Below are positions 28,478 through 37,270 of a stretch of 64,000 nt of DNA, piece after piece (position 1 is the stretch's first letter; each line of letters begins with the position of its first letter). The position numbers and the translations under genes are program-made. Under the pieces are notes generated by a model. That model ran no database searches, had not been told where the DNA came from, and saw only the letters and a program-made list of their open reading frames with translations. The stretch is from Labrys sedimenti (lineage in GTDB: Bacteria > Pseudomonadota > Alphaproteobacteria > Rhizobiales > Labraceae): the NCBI RefSeq assembly GCF_034424805.1, contig NZ_JAXOUF010000001.1:1116001-1180000 (forward strand), in the 5' to 3' direction.

Positions 28478-29602
28478 TCAGCCGCCCGATAATTGCTGTG
28501 ACAGATCATGGCCCAACACCAAAACGGTGATTGTAATTATCAACATGAGCCCGATGCCGAAGGACAACTCCTGCGCGCGCGCTCCAACCGGCCGGCCTCG
28601 GATCGCCTCGATGGCGTAGAAGACCAGATGACCGCCATCTAGAACCGGTATCGGCAACAGATTGATGAAGCCGACCGAAATCGATAGCCCCGCCGTCAGC
28701 AGGATCAGGCCGGCGAACCCGATGGTTTCGGTGATCGTCTTGGAGGCTACCGCAATGCCGACAATGCCCGTCACCTGCTTGGGATCGCCGCGCCCCGCAA
28801 AAAGATCGTAGATAAATTTCGCTGATGCACCAATACCTTGCCCCGTTTCCTTGGTACCCTGCCACAGCGCGGAGACAGGATCGAGGCGCGACATGCCGCC
28901 GGGGCCGATGCCGATGATCGCCCGCGAAATGGTCTTGCCATCCGGCGTGGTGAAGGTGCGGGTTTCCGGCGTGACACTCACGTCGAAACTCTCCTGCCCC
29001 CGCTCGATGGTGAGATTCACAGGACGTCCCGGCTCGGCCGAAATCAGCTCAGGAAGCTGGTCGAACAGTGTGACCTTGGTGCCGTTGACCTCGACGATCC
29101 GGTCACCCTTGCGCAGGCCGGCCTTGGCCGCCGGCCCATCAGCCTTGATCGGCCCGATAATGGCGTCAGAATTCGGGTAACCATAAATCGAGAATGCGGC
29201 GGCGAAGACGAAGGCGGCCAGGATGAAATTGGCCAAAGGACCTGCCGCCACGATGGCGATGCGCTGCCAGACCGGTTTGTGGAACAGGCTGACCGCCCGC
29301 TCCTCCGGCGTCATCAACTGGTTGCGCTCCTCATCGGGCAGGGAAGCGGCATTGGCATCGCCGAAGAAGCGCACATAGCCACCGAGCGGGATTGCCGCGA
29401 TGCGCCAATGGGTGCCGTGCCGATCGTCATAGCCGAACAATTCCGGCCCGAAGCCGATCGAGAAGGTCACGACCTTCACGCCGCACCAGCGCCCGACCAG
29501 GAAATGCCCAAGCTCGTGAAAGAAGATCAGGATGGAAATGATCACGATGAACGGCACGAAGCCGAGGGCACCGAGACCGAAACTATCCAGAAGACCCATC
29601 AT
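28478..29602 (-). CDS. rseP: Site-2 intramembrane metalloprotease RseP/MmpA
   Basis: Zinc metalloprotease that cleaves transmembrane substrates within the membrane, as RseP does for anti-sigma factors and Caulobacter MmpA for PodJ. The 374-residue protein has the HELGH zinc motif at residues 29-33, a periplasmic PDZ domain at about 130-215 (AKAGLRKGDRIVEVNG) and the C-terminal third zinc ligand region NLLPIPVLDGGH. The starts ATG 29602 and 29599 are adjacent. In most relatives dxr separates it from cdsA; here the gap to the cdsA stop is only 52 bases. Confidence 0.96.
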   Translation of the reverse strand: MMGLLDSFGLGALGFVPFIVIISILIFFHELGHFLVGRWCGVKVVTFSIGFGPELFGYDDRHGTHWRIAAIPLGGYVRFFGDANAASLPDEERNQLMTPEERAVSLFHKPVWQRIAIVAAGPLANFILAAFVFAAAFSIYGYPNSDAIIGPIKADGPAAKAGLRKGDRIVEVNGTKVTLFDQLPELISAEPGRPVNLTIERGQESFDVSVTPETRTFTTPDGKTISRAIIGIGPGGMSRLDPVSALWQGTKETGQGIGASAKFIYDLFAGRGDPKQVTGIVGIAVASKTITETIGFAGLILLTAGLSISVGFINLLPIPVLDGGHLVFYAIEAIRGRPVGARAQELSFGIGLMLIITITVLVLGHDLSQQLSGG

Positions 29603-29654
29603 CCGTTCCCCTCACGCACCAGAAGCCAGGCCAGACCGCCCTGCTTTTTCGGCA

Positions 29655-30479
29655 CTACCACACAATGAAGCCCTGGGCCGGGTGCAAGCCGGCATGCACA
29701 AGTCCGATCAGCAAGGCGGCCAGTGCCGCCGCCAGGAAGCCGTCGAGCCTATCCATGACGCCGCCATGACCCGGGATCAGATGGCTCGCGTCCTTGGCAT
29801 CAAAGCGACGCTTCAAGGCGGATTCAAGGAGATCGCCCCCCTGAGAGATCGCTGCCAGCACCGCGCCTATGGGAACCAGAACAAGGGAGCCGCCAACCAG
29901 GCCGGCGGCCAAGGCGGCAAACACCGTACCACCGATGAAACCCGACCAGGTTTTCTTTGGGCTGACCCTCGGCCACAGCTTCGGCCCGCCAAAGGTGCGG
30001 CCGGTAAAGTAGGCCAGCACGTCAGAGCCCCAGACAATGGCGAACAGCACGAAAATGGCGCGCATGCCATAGGGCTCGTCCAACCTTAGCAGGGTAGCCG
30101 GCAAGACCACGCAGGCCGCATAGGGCAAGGCGGCCGCGACCAGCAAAGGCTGCATCGCCCCTCTCCCCCAGGCCAGCCCCCCCATCACCGCCGCGCCTCC
30201 CAGGACTGTCAGCAGGGCTGCGCCTCCCTGCCCGCTCTGGGCGAGCACGGTCGATACCGCGAGCAAGCCGGCACCAAGCGCAACGATCAACCAATCCCGT
30301 CGGCCGCCGGCGATCAGGAACAGCCATTCGCACAGGACGGCTGCGGCTGCGAGAAACCAGAACAACGCGAAGAGCGGCCCGCCCCACCAGGCGGTGGCCA
30401 GCGCCAGCCCGGCCATGACCAGGGCCGAGGCGATACGGATGGAAAGATCGGACCAGTTGGCCTTGGATACGCCCGCCAT
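29655..30479 (-). CDS. cdsA: Phosphatidate cytidylyltransferase
   Basis: Makes CDP-diacylglycerol from phosphatidic acid and CTP, the branch point of phospholipid synthesis. It is a multi-pass membrane protein of 274 residues. The family signature is nearly complete near the C-terminus: LKRRFDAKDASHLIPGHGG followed by VMDRLDGF, with the Lys-Asp and HGG...DR-D residues present, preceded by SPKKTWSGFIGG. ATG 30479 was preferred over the in-frame GTG 30491. uppS lies upstream (109 bases) and rseP immediately downstream. Confidence 0.96.
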   Translation of the reverse strand: MAGVSKANWSDLSIRIASALVMAGLALATAWWGGPLFALFWFLAAAAVLCEWLFLIAGGRRDWLIVALGAGLLAVSTVLAQSGQGGAALLTVLGGAAVMGGLAWGRGAMQPLLVAAALPYAACVVLPATLLRLDEPYGMRAIFVLFAIVWGSDVLAYFTGRTFGGPKLWPRVSPKKTWSGFIGGTVFAALAAGLVGGSLVLVPIGAVLAAISQGGDLLESALKRRFDAKDASHLIPGHGGVMDRLDGFLAAALAALLIGLVHAGLHPAQGFIVW

Positions 30480-30588
30480 GTCAGAGACCACGGGCGGATG
30501 AAACCGTCCCCCGCGGACGGCCAGCCGTTATCCCCCGACACAAAACTGCTCTCACATCATCCCCCACAGGCACGCCGACGATATTGCC

Positions 30589-31359
30589 CTAGCCGGAATT
30601 GGCCTGACGGGGCGGATTGGCTTCGCCGAGCCCCCCGAAACGACGATCACGAGCATGGTATTCGGCCAACGCAGCCTCCAGGGCGCGCCTATCGAAATCC
30701 GGCCAGAGCAGGGAAACGAAGACGAATTCGGCATAGGCCGCCTGCCAAAGCAGGAAATTGGAAAGCCTCTGTTCGCCAGAGGTTCGAATGACCAGATCCG
30801 GATCCGGAATATCATGAGTATGAAGATTGGCGGCAAGGGCATCGGCCGTGATGTCCTGCGGATTGAGCGTCCCCTCTGCCACCTGCTGGGCCAGGCGCCG
30901 TGCGGCAGCGACGATCTCCTGCCGGGCGCCATAGTTGAACGCCACCACCAGGGTCAGCCCCGTATTGGCAGCGGTGAGGTTTTCGACCTCGACCAGGAGT
31001 TCGGCAAGTTCGGCGTCGAGCCCCTCGCGCTCGCCGATGATGCGCACCCGAACATTGTTGGCATGCAGGTCCGCCAGATCGTTGCGAACGAAACGCTTCA
31101 CCAATCCCATGAGATAGTCGACCTCGGTTCGAGGTCTCGACCAATTCTCCGAGGAGAAGGAGTAGAGCGTAAGATAGCGAATGCCCAGTTCCGCGGCGGC
31201 GCGGACGGTCCGCCTGAGCGCTTCGACGCCCCGGCGATGCCCCTCGAAACGGGGCATCAGGCGCTTGGAGGCCCAACGGCCATTGCCATCCATGATGATG
31301 GCGACATGAGTCGGCGGGGCCGCCACGGTGGTATCGTCGATTTCGTCCCTGCCAAACAT
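30589..31359 (-). CDS. uppS: Undecaprenyl diphosphate synthase
   Basis: Cis-prenyltransferase that extends farnesyl diphosphate to C55, the lipid carrier for peptidoglycan and O-antigen. The 256-residue protein carries the conserved motif with the catalytic Asp, VAIIMDGNGRWA, then RGVEALRRTV, LTLYSFSSENWSRP, and the C-terminal DLVIRTSGEQRLSNFLLWQAAYAE and FVSLLWPDFD. It belongs to the rpsB-tsf-pyrH-frr-uppS-cdsA-rseP-bamA order. No gene lies in the 133 bases separating it from frr. Confidence 0.97.
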   Translation of the reverse strand: MFGRDEIDDTTVAAPPTHVAIIMDGNGRWASKRLMPRFEGHRRGVEALRRTVRAAAELGIRYLTLYSFSSENWSRPRTEVDYLMGLVKRFVRNDLADLHANNVRVRIIGEREGLDAELAELLVEVENLTAANTGLTLVVAFNYGARQEIVAAARRLAQQVAEGTLNPQDITADALAANLHTHDIPDPDLVIRTSGEQRLSNFLLWQAAYAEFVFVSLLWPDFDRRALEAALAEYHARDRRFGGLGEANPPRQANSG

Positions 31360-31492
31360 TGGTGCCTCGAAGCTTCTCCGCCGAACCGGCTGGCACGAAT
31401 TCTATCGAACGATCATCGGATAGACAGTGGATAATTGGTGTCGAATTGGGGAAGTAGAATAGTCCTTGCGGATAGTCTGCAACCCTCTTCCG

Positions 31493-32053
31493 TCACACCT
31501 GCATAATTTCCTTCTCCTTGGAGACGAGCGTCTTGTCGATTTCGGCGATCATCGCATCGGTCGCCTTCTGCACCTGATCGGCCAGACGCTTTTCTTCGTC
31601 CTCGCCGATGGCACCGTCCTTCTCCGTCTTCTTCAGGATATCAAGGCCGTCGCGACGGACATGCCGCACCGCCACGCGTGCCGATTCTGCGTATTTATGC
31701 GCGACCTTGACCAGTTCCTTACGGCGATCCTGCGTCATCTCGGGAATACGCAGCCGGATCACCTGGCCCTCGGTCTGCGGATTGAGACCGAGATTGGAAT
31801 TCATGATCGCCTTCTCGACGGCACCAACCATGCCGCGATCCCAGACCTGCACGCTGATCAAGCGCGGTTCGGGCACCGAAATGGTAGCGACCTGCGACAG
31901 CGACATGCTGGCGCCATAGGCATCGACATGCACCGGCTCGAGCAGCGAAGAAGAGGCCCGGCCGGTACGAAGTCCACCCAACTCATGTTTCAGCGCATTG
32001 AGCGCGCCTTCCATGCGGCGCTTGACCTCGGCGATATCGAATGACGCAGTCAT
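31493..32053 (-). CDS. frr: Ribosome recycling factor
   Basis: RRF splits post-termination ribosomes together with EF-G. The 186-residue protein shows the three-helix domain I with ALKHELGGLRTGRASSSLLEPV and the beta domain II with LSQVATISVPEPRLISVQVWD, then GLNPQTEGQVIRLRIPEMTQDRRKELVK. The start at ATG 32053 matches the family N-terminus (MTASFDIAEVKRRM) and follows a GAGGGCAGG stretch; an upstream in-frame start at 32167 would extend into pyrH. It lies 34 bases after pyrH. Confidence 0.97.
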   Translation of the reverse strand: MTASFDIAEVKRRMEGALNALKHELGGLRTGRASSSLLEPVHVDAYGASMSLSQVATISVPEPRLISVQVWDRGMVGAVEKAIMNSNLGLNPQTEGQVIRLRIPEMTQDRRKELVKVAHKYAESARVAVRHVRRDGLDILKKTEKDGAIGEDEEKRLADQVQKATDAMIAEIDKTLVSKEKEIMQV

Positions 32054-32087
32054 GTTCCTGCCCTCGAAATTTCTTTGATGGAAGCGG

Positions 32088-32804
32088 TCAGGGAGTGACC
32101 AGGGTGCAACGCCCTTCTCCACGCAGCACGGCTGCCAGGGATCCGGGTTGTTGAATCGAAAAAACAATTATCGGCAAGCGAGCCTCGCGGGCAAGCGCAA
32201 ACGCCGCCGTATCCATGATCTTGAGGTCTTTGCGAATGACCTCGTCATGGGTGATGTGATCATAGCGGGTCGCAGCCGGATCCTTCTTGGGATCGGCGGA
32301 GTAGATGCCATCGACCTGCGTGCCCTTCATCAGGACATTGCATTCCAGCTCCGCAGCGCGCAACGCGCCACCGGTATCGGTGGTGAAGAAGGGATTGCCG
32401 GTGCCGCCCGCCAGCAGCACGACACGGTCCTTGGCGAGGTGCTCCATCGCCTGCTGACGCGTATAGGTCTCGACCACCGACGGCATGGCGACGCCGGACA
32501 TGGCGCGGGCGGACTGGCCGAGCGATGCGAGCTGGGCCTCGAGCGCGATGACGTTCATCACGGTGGCGAGCATGCCCATGGAATCTGCTGCAGGCCGCGA
32601 CAGACCCATGCCCGCGATCTGCGAGCCGCGGAAGATATTGCCGCCGCCCACCACCACGGCGACTTCGACGCCGAGCTTGACGGCTTCGATCACGTCCTCG
32701 GCAATGCGACGCACCGTGGCCCGGTCGATGCCGAAGGCCTCGCCTCCCATCAATGCCTCGCCGGAAAGCTTCACCAGGACGCGTTTGTAGGGAAGGACCG
32801 CCAT
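32088..32804 (-). CDS. pyrH: UMP kinase
   Basis: Amino-acid-kinase-fold enzyme phosphorylating UMP to UDP, allosterically controlled by GTP and UTP. It is 238 residues, normal for the bacterial hexamer. Motifs: RVLVKLSGEALMG, VVVGGGNIFRG, MGMLATVMNVIALEAQL, LAGGTGNPFFTTDTGGALRAAE, and KGTQVDGIYSADPKKDP. ATG 32804 was chosen over the longer open frame from 32879, which has no family match. It sits between tsf and frr as in most bacteria. Confidence 0.97.
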   Translation of the reverse strand: MAVLPYKRVLVKLSGEALMGGEAFGIDRATVRRIAEDVIEAVKLGVEVAVVVGGGNIFRGSQIAGMGLSRPAADSMGMLATVMNVIALEAQLASLGQSARAMSGVAMPSVVETYTRQQAMEHLAKDRVVLLAGGTGNPFFTTDTGGALRAAELECNVLMKGTQVDGIYSADPKKDPAATRYDHITHDEVIRKDLKIMDTAAFALAREARLPIIVFSIQQPGSLAAVLRGEGRCTLVTP

Positions 32805-32921
32805 GATTGCTCTCCGATTCGCTGGCCACTTATACAACAGGCGGCCCATGGCCGCCTGTTGTCGATCTCCGTCATCCACATGGCCGAAATACGGCCAGCG
32901 GCGATTCCTGGAAGAAGAGGC

Positions 32922-33851
32922 TCAGGCGGCGTGGCCGGCCTGGGCAGCGACTTCGGCCGCGAAGTCGCTTTCCTGCTTCTCGATGCCATCGCCGAGGGCG
33001 TAACGCACGAAGCCCGCCACCTTGATCGGCGCGCCGGCGGCACCTTCGCTCTCCTTGACGGCCTGGCCGACCGACTTGGAGGGATCGAAGATGAAGCCCT
33101 GCTCCAGCAAGGTCACTTCCTTGAAATAGGTCTTGATGCCGCTCTCGACGATCTTGGCGATCGCCGCTTCCGGCTTGCCCTGCTCGCGATACTTGTCGGC
33201 GAGAACGGTCTTCTCCCGCTCGATGGTCGCTGCATCGACGCCGGCGGCATCGACCGCAACCGGGTTCGAGGAAGCGACATGCATGGCGATCTGACGGCCG
33301 AGCTCGGCCAGCTTCTCGGCATTGCCGGTCGATTCGAGCGCCACGATCACGCCGATGCGGCCCTTGTTGGCAATCACGGGATTGTGGACATAGGTTGCCA
33401 GCACGCCCTGCCCGACCGAGACGATCTTGGCGCGGCGCAACGACATGTTCTCGCCGATCTTGGCCACCGTGTTGGCGATCTTCTCATCCACCGAACCGCC
33501 GCCGGGGAAGCCGGCAGCCTTGATGGCCTCGACATCCTCACCAGTCTTCAGGGCGACTTCGGCGATACCGGAGACGAGATCCTGGAACTCGGGGTTGCGG
33601 GCGACGAAGTCGGTCTCGGAATTGACCTCTACGGCAACGCCCTGATTGCCGTCGACCAGAACGGCAACGAGCCCTTCAGCGGCGACACGGCCGGCCTTCT
33701 TGGCGGCCTTGGACAGGCCCTTCTTGCGCAGCCAGTCAACGGCGGCTTCCAGATCGCCGGCGGTCTCGGTGAGCGCTGCCTTGCAATCCATCATGCCCGC
33801 GCCGGTCTGTTCGCGCAGCTCTTTAACCATGGCGGCGGTAATGTTCGACAT
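32922..33851 (-). CDS. tsf: Elongation factor Ts
   Basis: Nucleotide exchange factor for EF-Tu. The 309-residue protein has the N-terminal UBA-like domain (ITAAMVKELREQTGAGMMDCKAAL), the TDFVARN signature in EVNSETDFVARNPEF (contacting EF-Tu), and the coiled-coil dimerisation region typical of proteobacteria, ending near FIFDPSKSVGQAVKE. It follows rpsB after 166 bases, which contain a hairpin but no convincing terminator. Confidence 0.98.
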   Translation of the reverse strand: MSNITAAMVKELREQTGAGMMDCKAALTETAGDLEAAVDWLRKKGLSKAAKKAGRVAAEGLVAVLVDGNQGVAVEVNSETDFVARNPEFQDLVSGIAEVALKTGEDVEAIKAAGFPGGGSVDEKIANTVAKIGENMSLRRAKIVSVGQGVLATYVHNPVIANKGRIGVIVALESTGNAEKLAELGRQIAMHVASSNPVAVDAAGVDAATIEREKTVLADKYREQGKPEAAIAKIVESGIKTYFKEVTLLEQGFIFDPSKSVGQAVKESEGAAGAPIKVAGFVRYALGDGIEKQESDFAAEVAAQAGHAA

Positions 33852-33972
33852 CGCAGGATACCTCTTTGGGAAACCGGAACTAGTCCGGTGATGGGAAGCG
33901 GCCCGGCGCTTACCACTCCAACATCACAATTGGAAGGCGAGCAACCGGGCCGTGTTCAGGAATAGATAGGAA

Positions 33973-33993
33973 GGCTGCAATCAGATTGCAGCC
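33973..33993. other. Hairpin between rpsB and tsf
   Basis: A perfect 9-bp stem (GGCTGCAAT with ATTGCAGCC, three-base loop) lies 25 bases after the rpsB stop. On the minus strand the T-run precedes rather than follows the stem, so it may be an mRNA-stability or partial attenuation structure rather than a terminator. It could adjust the ratio of S2 to EF-Ts. Confidence 0.5.
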
Positions 33994-34017
33994 CAAAAAA
34001 CCACAGACCCTGGAAGG

Positions 34018-35031
34018 TCAGGCGCCGGCAACCAGATTGCGAGCCAGTTCCACCCAGCCGTCGCGATCGATACGGCCGTTGAGCTTGAGCTCGGCATCGA
34101 CCTTGGCGACGTCTTCCGGGGTCATGGCAGCGACCTGCCAATAGTGCCAGATACCGCCCTCGTTGAGCTTCTTCTCGAGCTGCGGGCCGACGCCGGTCAG
34201 CTTGGTCAGGTCGTCGGGCGCACCGCGCGGAGCCGACAGCAGCTCGAAGAGCTCGCCAGCGGGGGCAGCCTCGTCGGCGACCGGCAGTTCCTCGACCAGC
34301 GGAGCTTCTTCGGCGCCGATGTCGAGACCCATGTCGCCATGGGCGCGGGAGATGCCGTCGAGAGCGGCGCGGGCGACGAGATCGCAATAGAGCGACAGAG
34401 CGCGGCCGGCGTCGTCATTGGCCGGAATCGGGAAGGTGATGCCATCCGGATCGGAATTCGAATCGAGGACAGCAGCCACCGGGATGTTGAGGCGGCGGGC
34501 TTCCTTGATCGCGATGTCTTCCTTGTTGGTATCGATGATGAAGATCAGGTCGGGGGTGCCGCCCATGTCCTTGATACCGCCGAGGGCGCGCTCAAGCTTG
34601 TCGCGCTCGCGGGTGAGGTCGAGGCGCTCCTTCTTGGTGTAGCCCTGCTGAGCACCACCGGAGAGCAGCTCGTCGAGCTTGCGCAGGCGCTGGATCGAGT
34701 TGGAAATCGTCTTCCAATTGGTCAGCGTGCCGCCGAGCCAACGCGAATTGACGTAATACTGGGCCGAACGGCGGGCCGCATCGGCAACCGCGTCCTGGGC
34801 CTGGCGCTTGGTGCCGACGAACAGCACGCGACCGCCACGGGCAACCGTGTCCGACACGGCCTGCAGGGCGCGATGGAACGCGGGAACCGTCTGGGCGAGG
34901 TCGATGATGTGGATGCCGTTACGCACGCCGAAGAGATAGGGCCCCATCTTGGGGTTCCAGCGGTGCGACTGATGGCCGAAATGGGCTCCAGCTTCGAGCA
35001 GCTGGCGCATAGAGAAATCTGGCAGTGCCAT
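34018..35031 (-). CDS. rpsB: 30S ribosomal protein S2 with C-terminal extension
   Basis: Ribosomal protein S2; residues 1 to about 240 match the whole bacterial protein (MRQLLEAGAHFGHQ, NGIHIIDLAQTVP, LGGTLTNWKTI, DLIFIIDTNKEDIAIKEA, GNDDAGRAL-like ANDDAGRAL). The product is 337 residues, about 90 longer than E. coli S2: an acidic linker leads to a helix-hairpin-helix-like module (LTKLTGVGPQLEKKLNEGGI, then HYWQVAAMTPEDVAKVD). This extension occurs in many Hyphomicrobiales and its role is not known. ATG 35031 was chosen because MALPDFSMRQLLEAG is the family start. Several upstream in-frame starts are shadows. Confidence 0.97.
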   Translation of the reverse strand: MALPDFSMRQLLEAGAHFGHQSHRWNPKMGPYLFGVRNGIHIIDLAQTVPAFHRALQAVSDTVARGGRVLFVGTKRQAQDAVADAARRSAQYYVNSRWLGGTLTNWKTISNSIQRLRKLDELLSGGAQQGYTKKERLDLTRERDKLERALGGIKDMGGTPDLIFIIDTNKEDIAIKEARRLNIPVAAVLDSNSDPDGITFPIPANDDAGRALSLYCDLVARAALDGISRAHGDMGLDIGAEEAPLVEELPVADEAAPAGELFELLSAPRGAPDDLTKLTGVGPQLEKKLNEGGIWHYWQVAAMTPEDVAKVDAELKLNGRIDRDGWVELARNLVAGA

Positions 35032-35302
35032 AGAGTTGTAACTCCGGTTTGATAAGGCCTCCGCGGACATCTACCGTGCCTGCTTCGCCGCGCCATTGCG
35101 GACGAAACAAAACACGGCACCGGAGCGGCAGGGCCGCTTCGTCCGCGTGTGGAATGGCGCGCTCTATAAGCGGATGCGGCCGATTAGGCAAGCCCCCTAG
35201 ACATCCGCCATCACGATGAAGTCCGATCCTGCGCTCGCTCCACCGCCACGGGCTATGCCTCCGCTGTGTCTTTCGATCGGCGGAGGTGGCCTTCCATCGA
35301 CC

Positions 35303-37200
35303 TCAAGGCCCGGTAGTCGCCTGCTCGCCAAGCAGTTCCGTCAGGCTGGCGCGCTGATTCTGCCGGATGTAATCGTCGAGGCGAAGGATGCTCGTCCCGC
35401 GGACCAGTGCCAATACCCTGCGCGGTTCCGTATTGGTGACGAAGCGGCCGTCCGGTGCCAACGCCAGTGTTTCGGCCCTGCTGCTGGTGGGAGACTGGTT
35501 GGCATGGAGCGTCACCAGCAATGCTCCGCTACGGCCGTCGCGCAGTTCGACGCCGCCATTTTCATCTCGGGACTTGATGGCCTTCCAGCGCCCGTCCCGC
35601 GAGACGACCGCGCCATCGGCCGGTGACGAGCCGACATAAGCGAGCGTGCCCTGCCCCGTAGCCAAGTCCCACTGGACCAGGCTGCTGCCTGAGGCAACTT
35701 GCAAGAACTGGCTGTTGGGCCCGAAACTCAATCGGGTGATACTCGGGTTTCCGGCCAGCGAAATCTCCCGCCAGGCGTTCTTGGCTTCCTGACCGTCCTT
35801 CTGATCCACCTCTTGCCAGAGCCGCACCGGATAGTCGAATTCCGCGGACAGTACGCTCTGCCCATCGGGCGCAAACTGGAAATTCCGCTTGAAGCTGCTT
35901 TGAGGGATAAAGCGCGATGTTCCGTCGATGGTGGACCAAAGATAGGCGTCGCCTCCATCGGCCTTGACGGCAATCAGGCCACCATCGGCCGAGAAATCGA
36001 GAGCCTGCGGCCGGTTATTGGAATCGCTCCCGGGCCACGCGGCAAGGCGGATGCCGGTCGCGACATCCCAAAGGACCAGCGAGGAATCGGGCATCCGCGA
36101 CAAGGCGCGTGGATTGCGGGCGGATGCGGCGACAACCGGACCCGGCGGAGCGCTTCGCGCCGTCGCAACGCAGCGCCCGACCTCCCACGCCACGGCATCG
36201 CCGCTGCCCGCGTCCAGGAGCAGTACGCTGCGCCCGTCGAGCGAGAAAACCCTGCCGGCCTCCTGCCGTGCCGCCTGAATCTGGCAATAGCGTCGATCGC
36301 CCTCGACGAGGCAGGAAAGCGCAGGGCGTTGATTCGGCATGACGCAGGTCTTGCCGCCGCTCTCTGCGTCAAAGGACGCGGTTTCCCACCGCGACGACAC
36401 CGGATCCTCCCAGGAGGCCAGAATTGCGCGCCCATCCGGAGAGAGGGCGACGACGTCGGCCGGCGCGGCGCGGCCGGGGTCGCCAGCAAGAAAGGACGCA
36501 CCAGAGCGCCGGTTTGGACGTCCCACAAGACGATGCCGCCCTTGCTGCAGGCGATGACGGCGCGCCGTCCATCCCGACTCAATGCCATTGTCGAAATCTG
36601 CGACGCCTCGCAGGGCACGAACGTCCGGATCACCTTTCCGTCGCGCGTATCAAACAGCGTCAGATCGTCTTGCGAGCGTGCCTTGTTTCGGTACCAGACG
36701 AGGAAGGCATCAGCGTCGCGGAGGAAGTCCAATCCCTTGATGACCTTGTAGTTCTGTTCGCCTGTGTCGGGAAATCGGCGCAGCAATGTCGCCGTGGCAA
36801 CATCCCATAGTCTGAGATCGTCGAATTGATTGGCGGTCAGCAGGAGGCGCCCGTCGCGCGACATCGCCGTCCAGCCATTGCCAAAGGCATTGCCGGCCTG
36901 CACCACGAGACGCGGCTCGCTTTCGCTGGGCGGATCCGCGGCACCTGACCTCGGGCTCCCTCCACCGACGCCGGCTGCCTCGAAGGCCAGGTTTCGCGCC
37001 ACCATCTGCGCTGCCTCGCCGTTGAGGCGCAGCAGTTCGGCATGCTGGTGCTGCCTGAACCAATAATAGACCACCGAGGCCGCGAGCACGCCGAGAACCA
37101 GCAGGATGCCAAGCACATGACGTCGAGACCGAACAACCTGGCCCATATCGTTCAATGCGCGCCTCTTATCGAAGGTTGTCCCGGACAGGCTAGCACCCAT
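35303..37200 (-). pseudogene. Membrane-anchored WD40-repeat protein broken by one frameshift
   Basis: Two overlapping minus-strand frames join into one protein of about 630 residues. The first (from 37200) has a cytoplasmic tail, one membrane helix (about residues 30-47, HVLGILLVLGVLAASVVYYWF) and WD40 blades up to GGIVLWDVQTGALVRPFL. The second continues at AGDPGRAAPADVVALSPDGR to the stop at 35303, with further blades (LVLWDVATGIRLA, RLSFGPNSQFLQ). The frames meet at about 36487, where one base is missing from a run read TTG(G)CTGG on the minus strand. Either a real frameshift or a sequence error would explain this. Function is unknown; such proteins scaffold complexes. It sits between dnaE and rpsB, outside the usual gene order. 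Confidence 0.75.
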
Positions 37201-37270
37201 GTGCTCTGCCGATCTGTGCCCTTCGAAACCATGGCCATGGTCGGAGCGCGCGGCGAACCGCCATGCAGCC

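Noticed and set aside
32148..33965. A 605-codon plus-strand frame opposite pyrH and tsf
   Set aside because: Antisense shadow of two highly conserved genes; low-complexity Asp/Gly/Arg-rich translation.
36470..36500. Programmed -1 ribosomal frameshifting in the WD40 gene
   Set aside because: CCTTTCTTG in the upstream frame does not form an X-XXY-YYZ slippery heptamer, and no obvious downstream pseudoknot was seen; a missing base is simpler.
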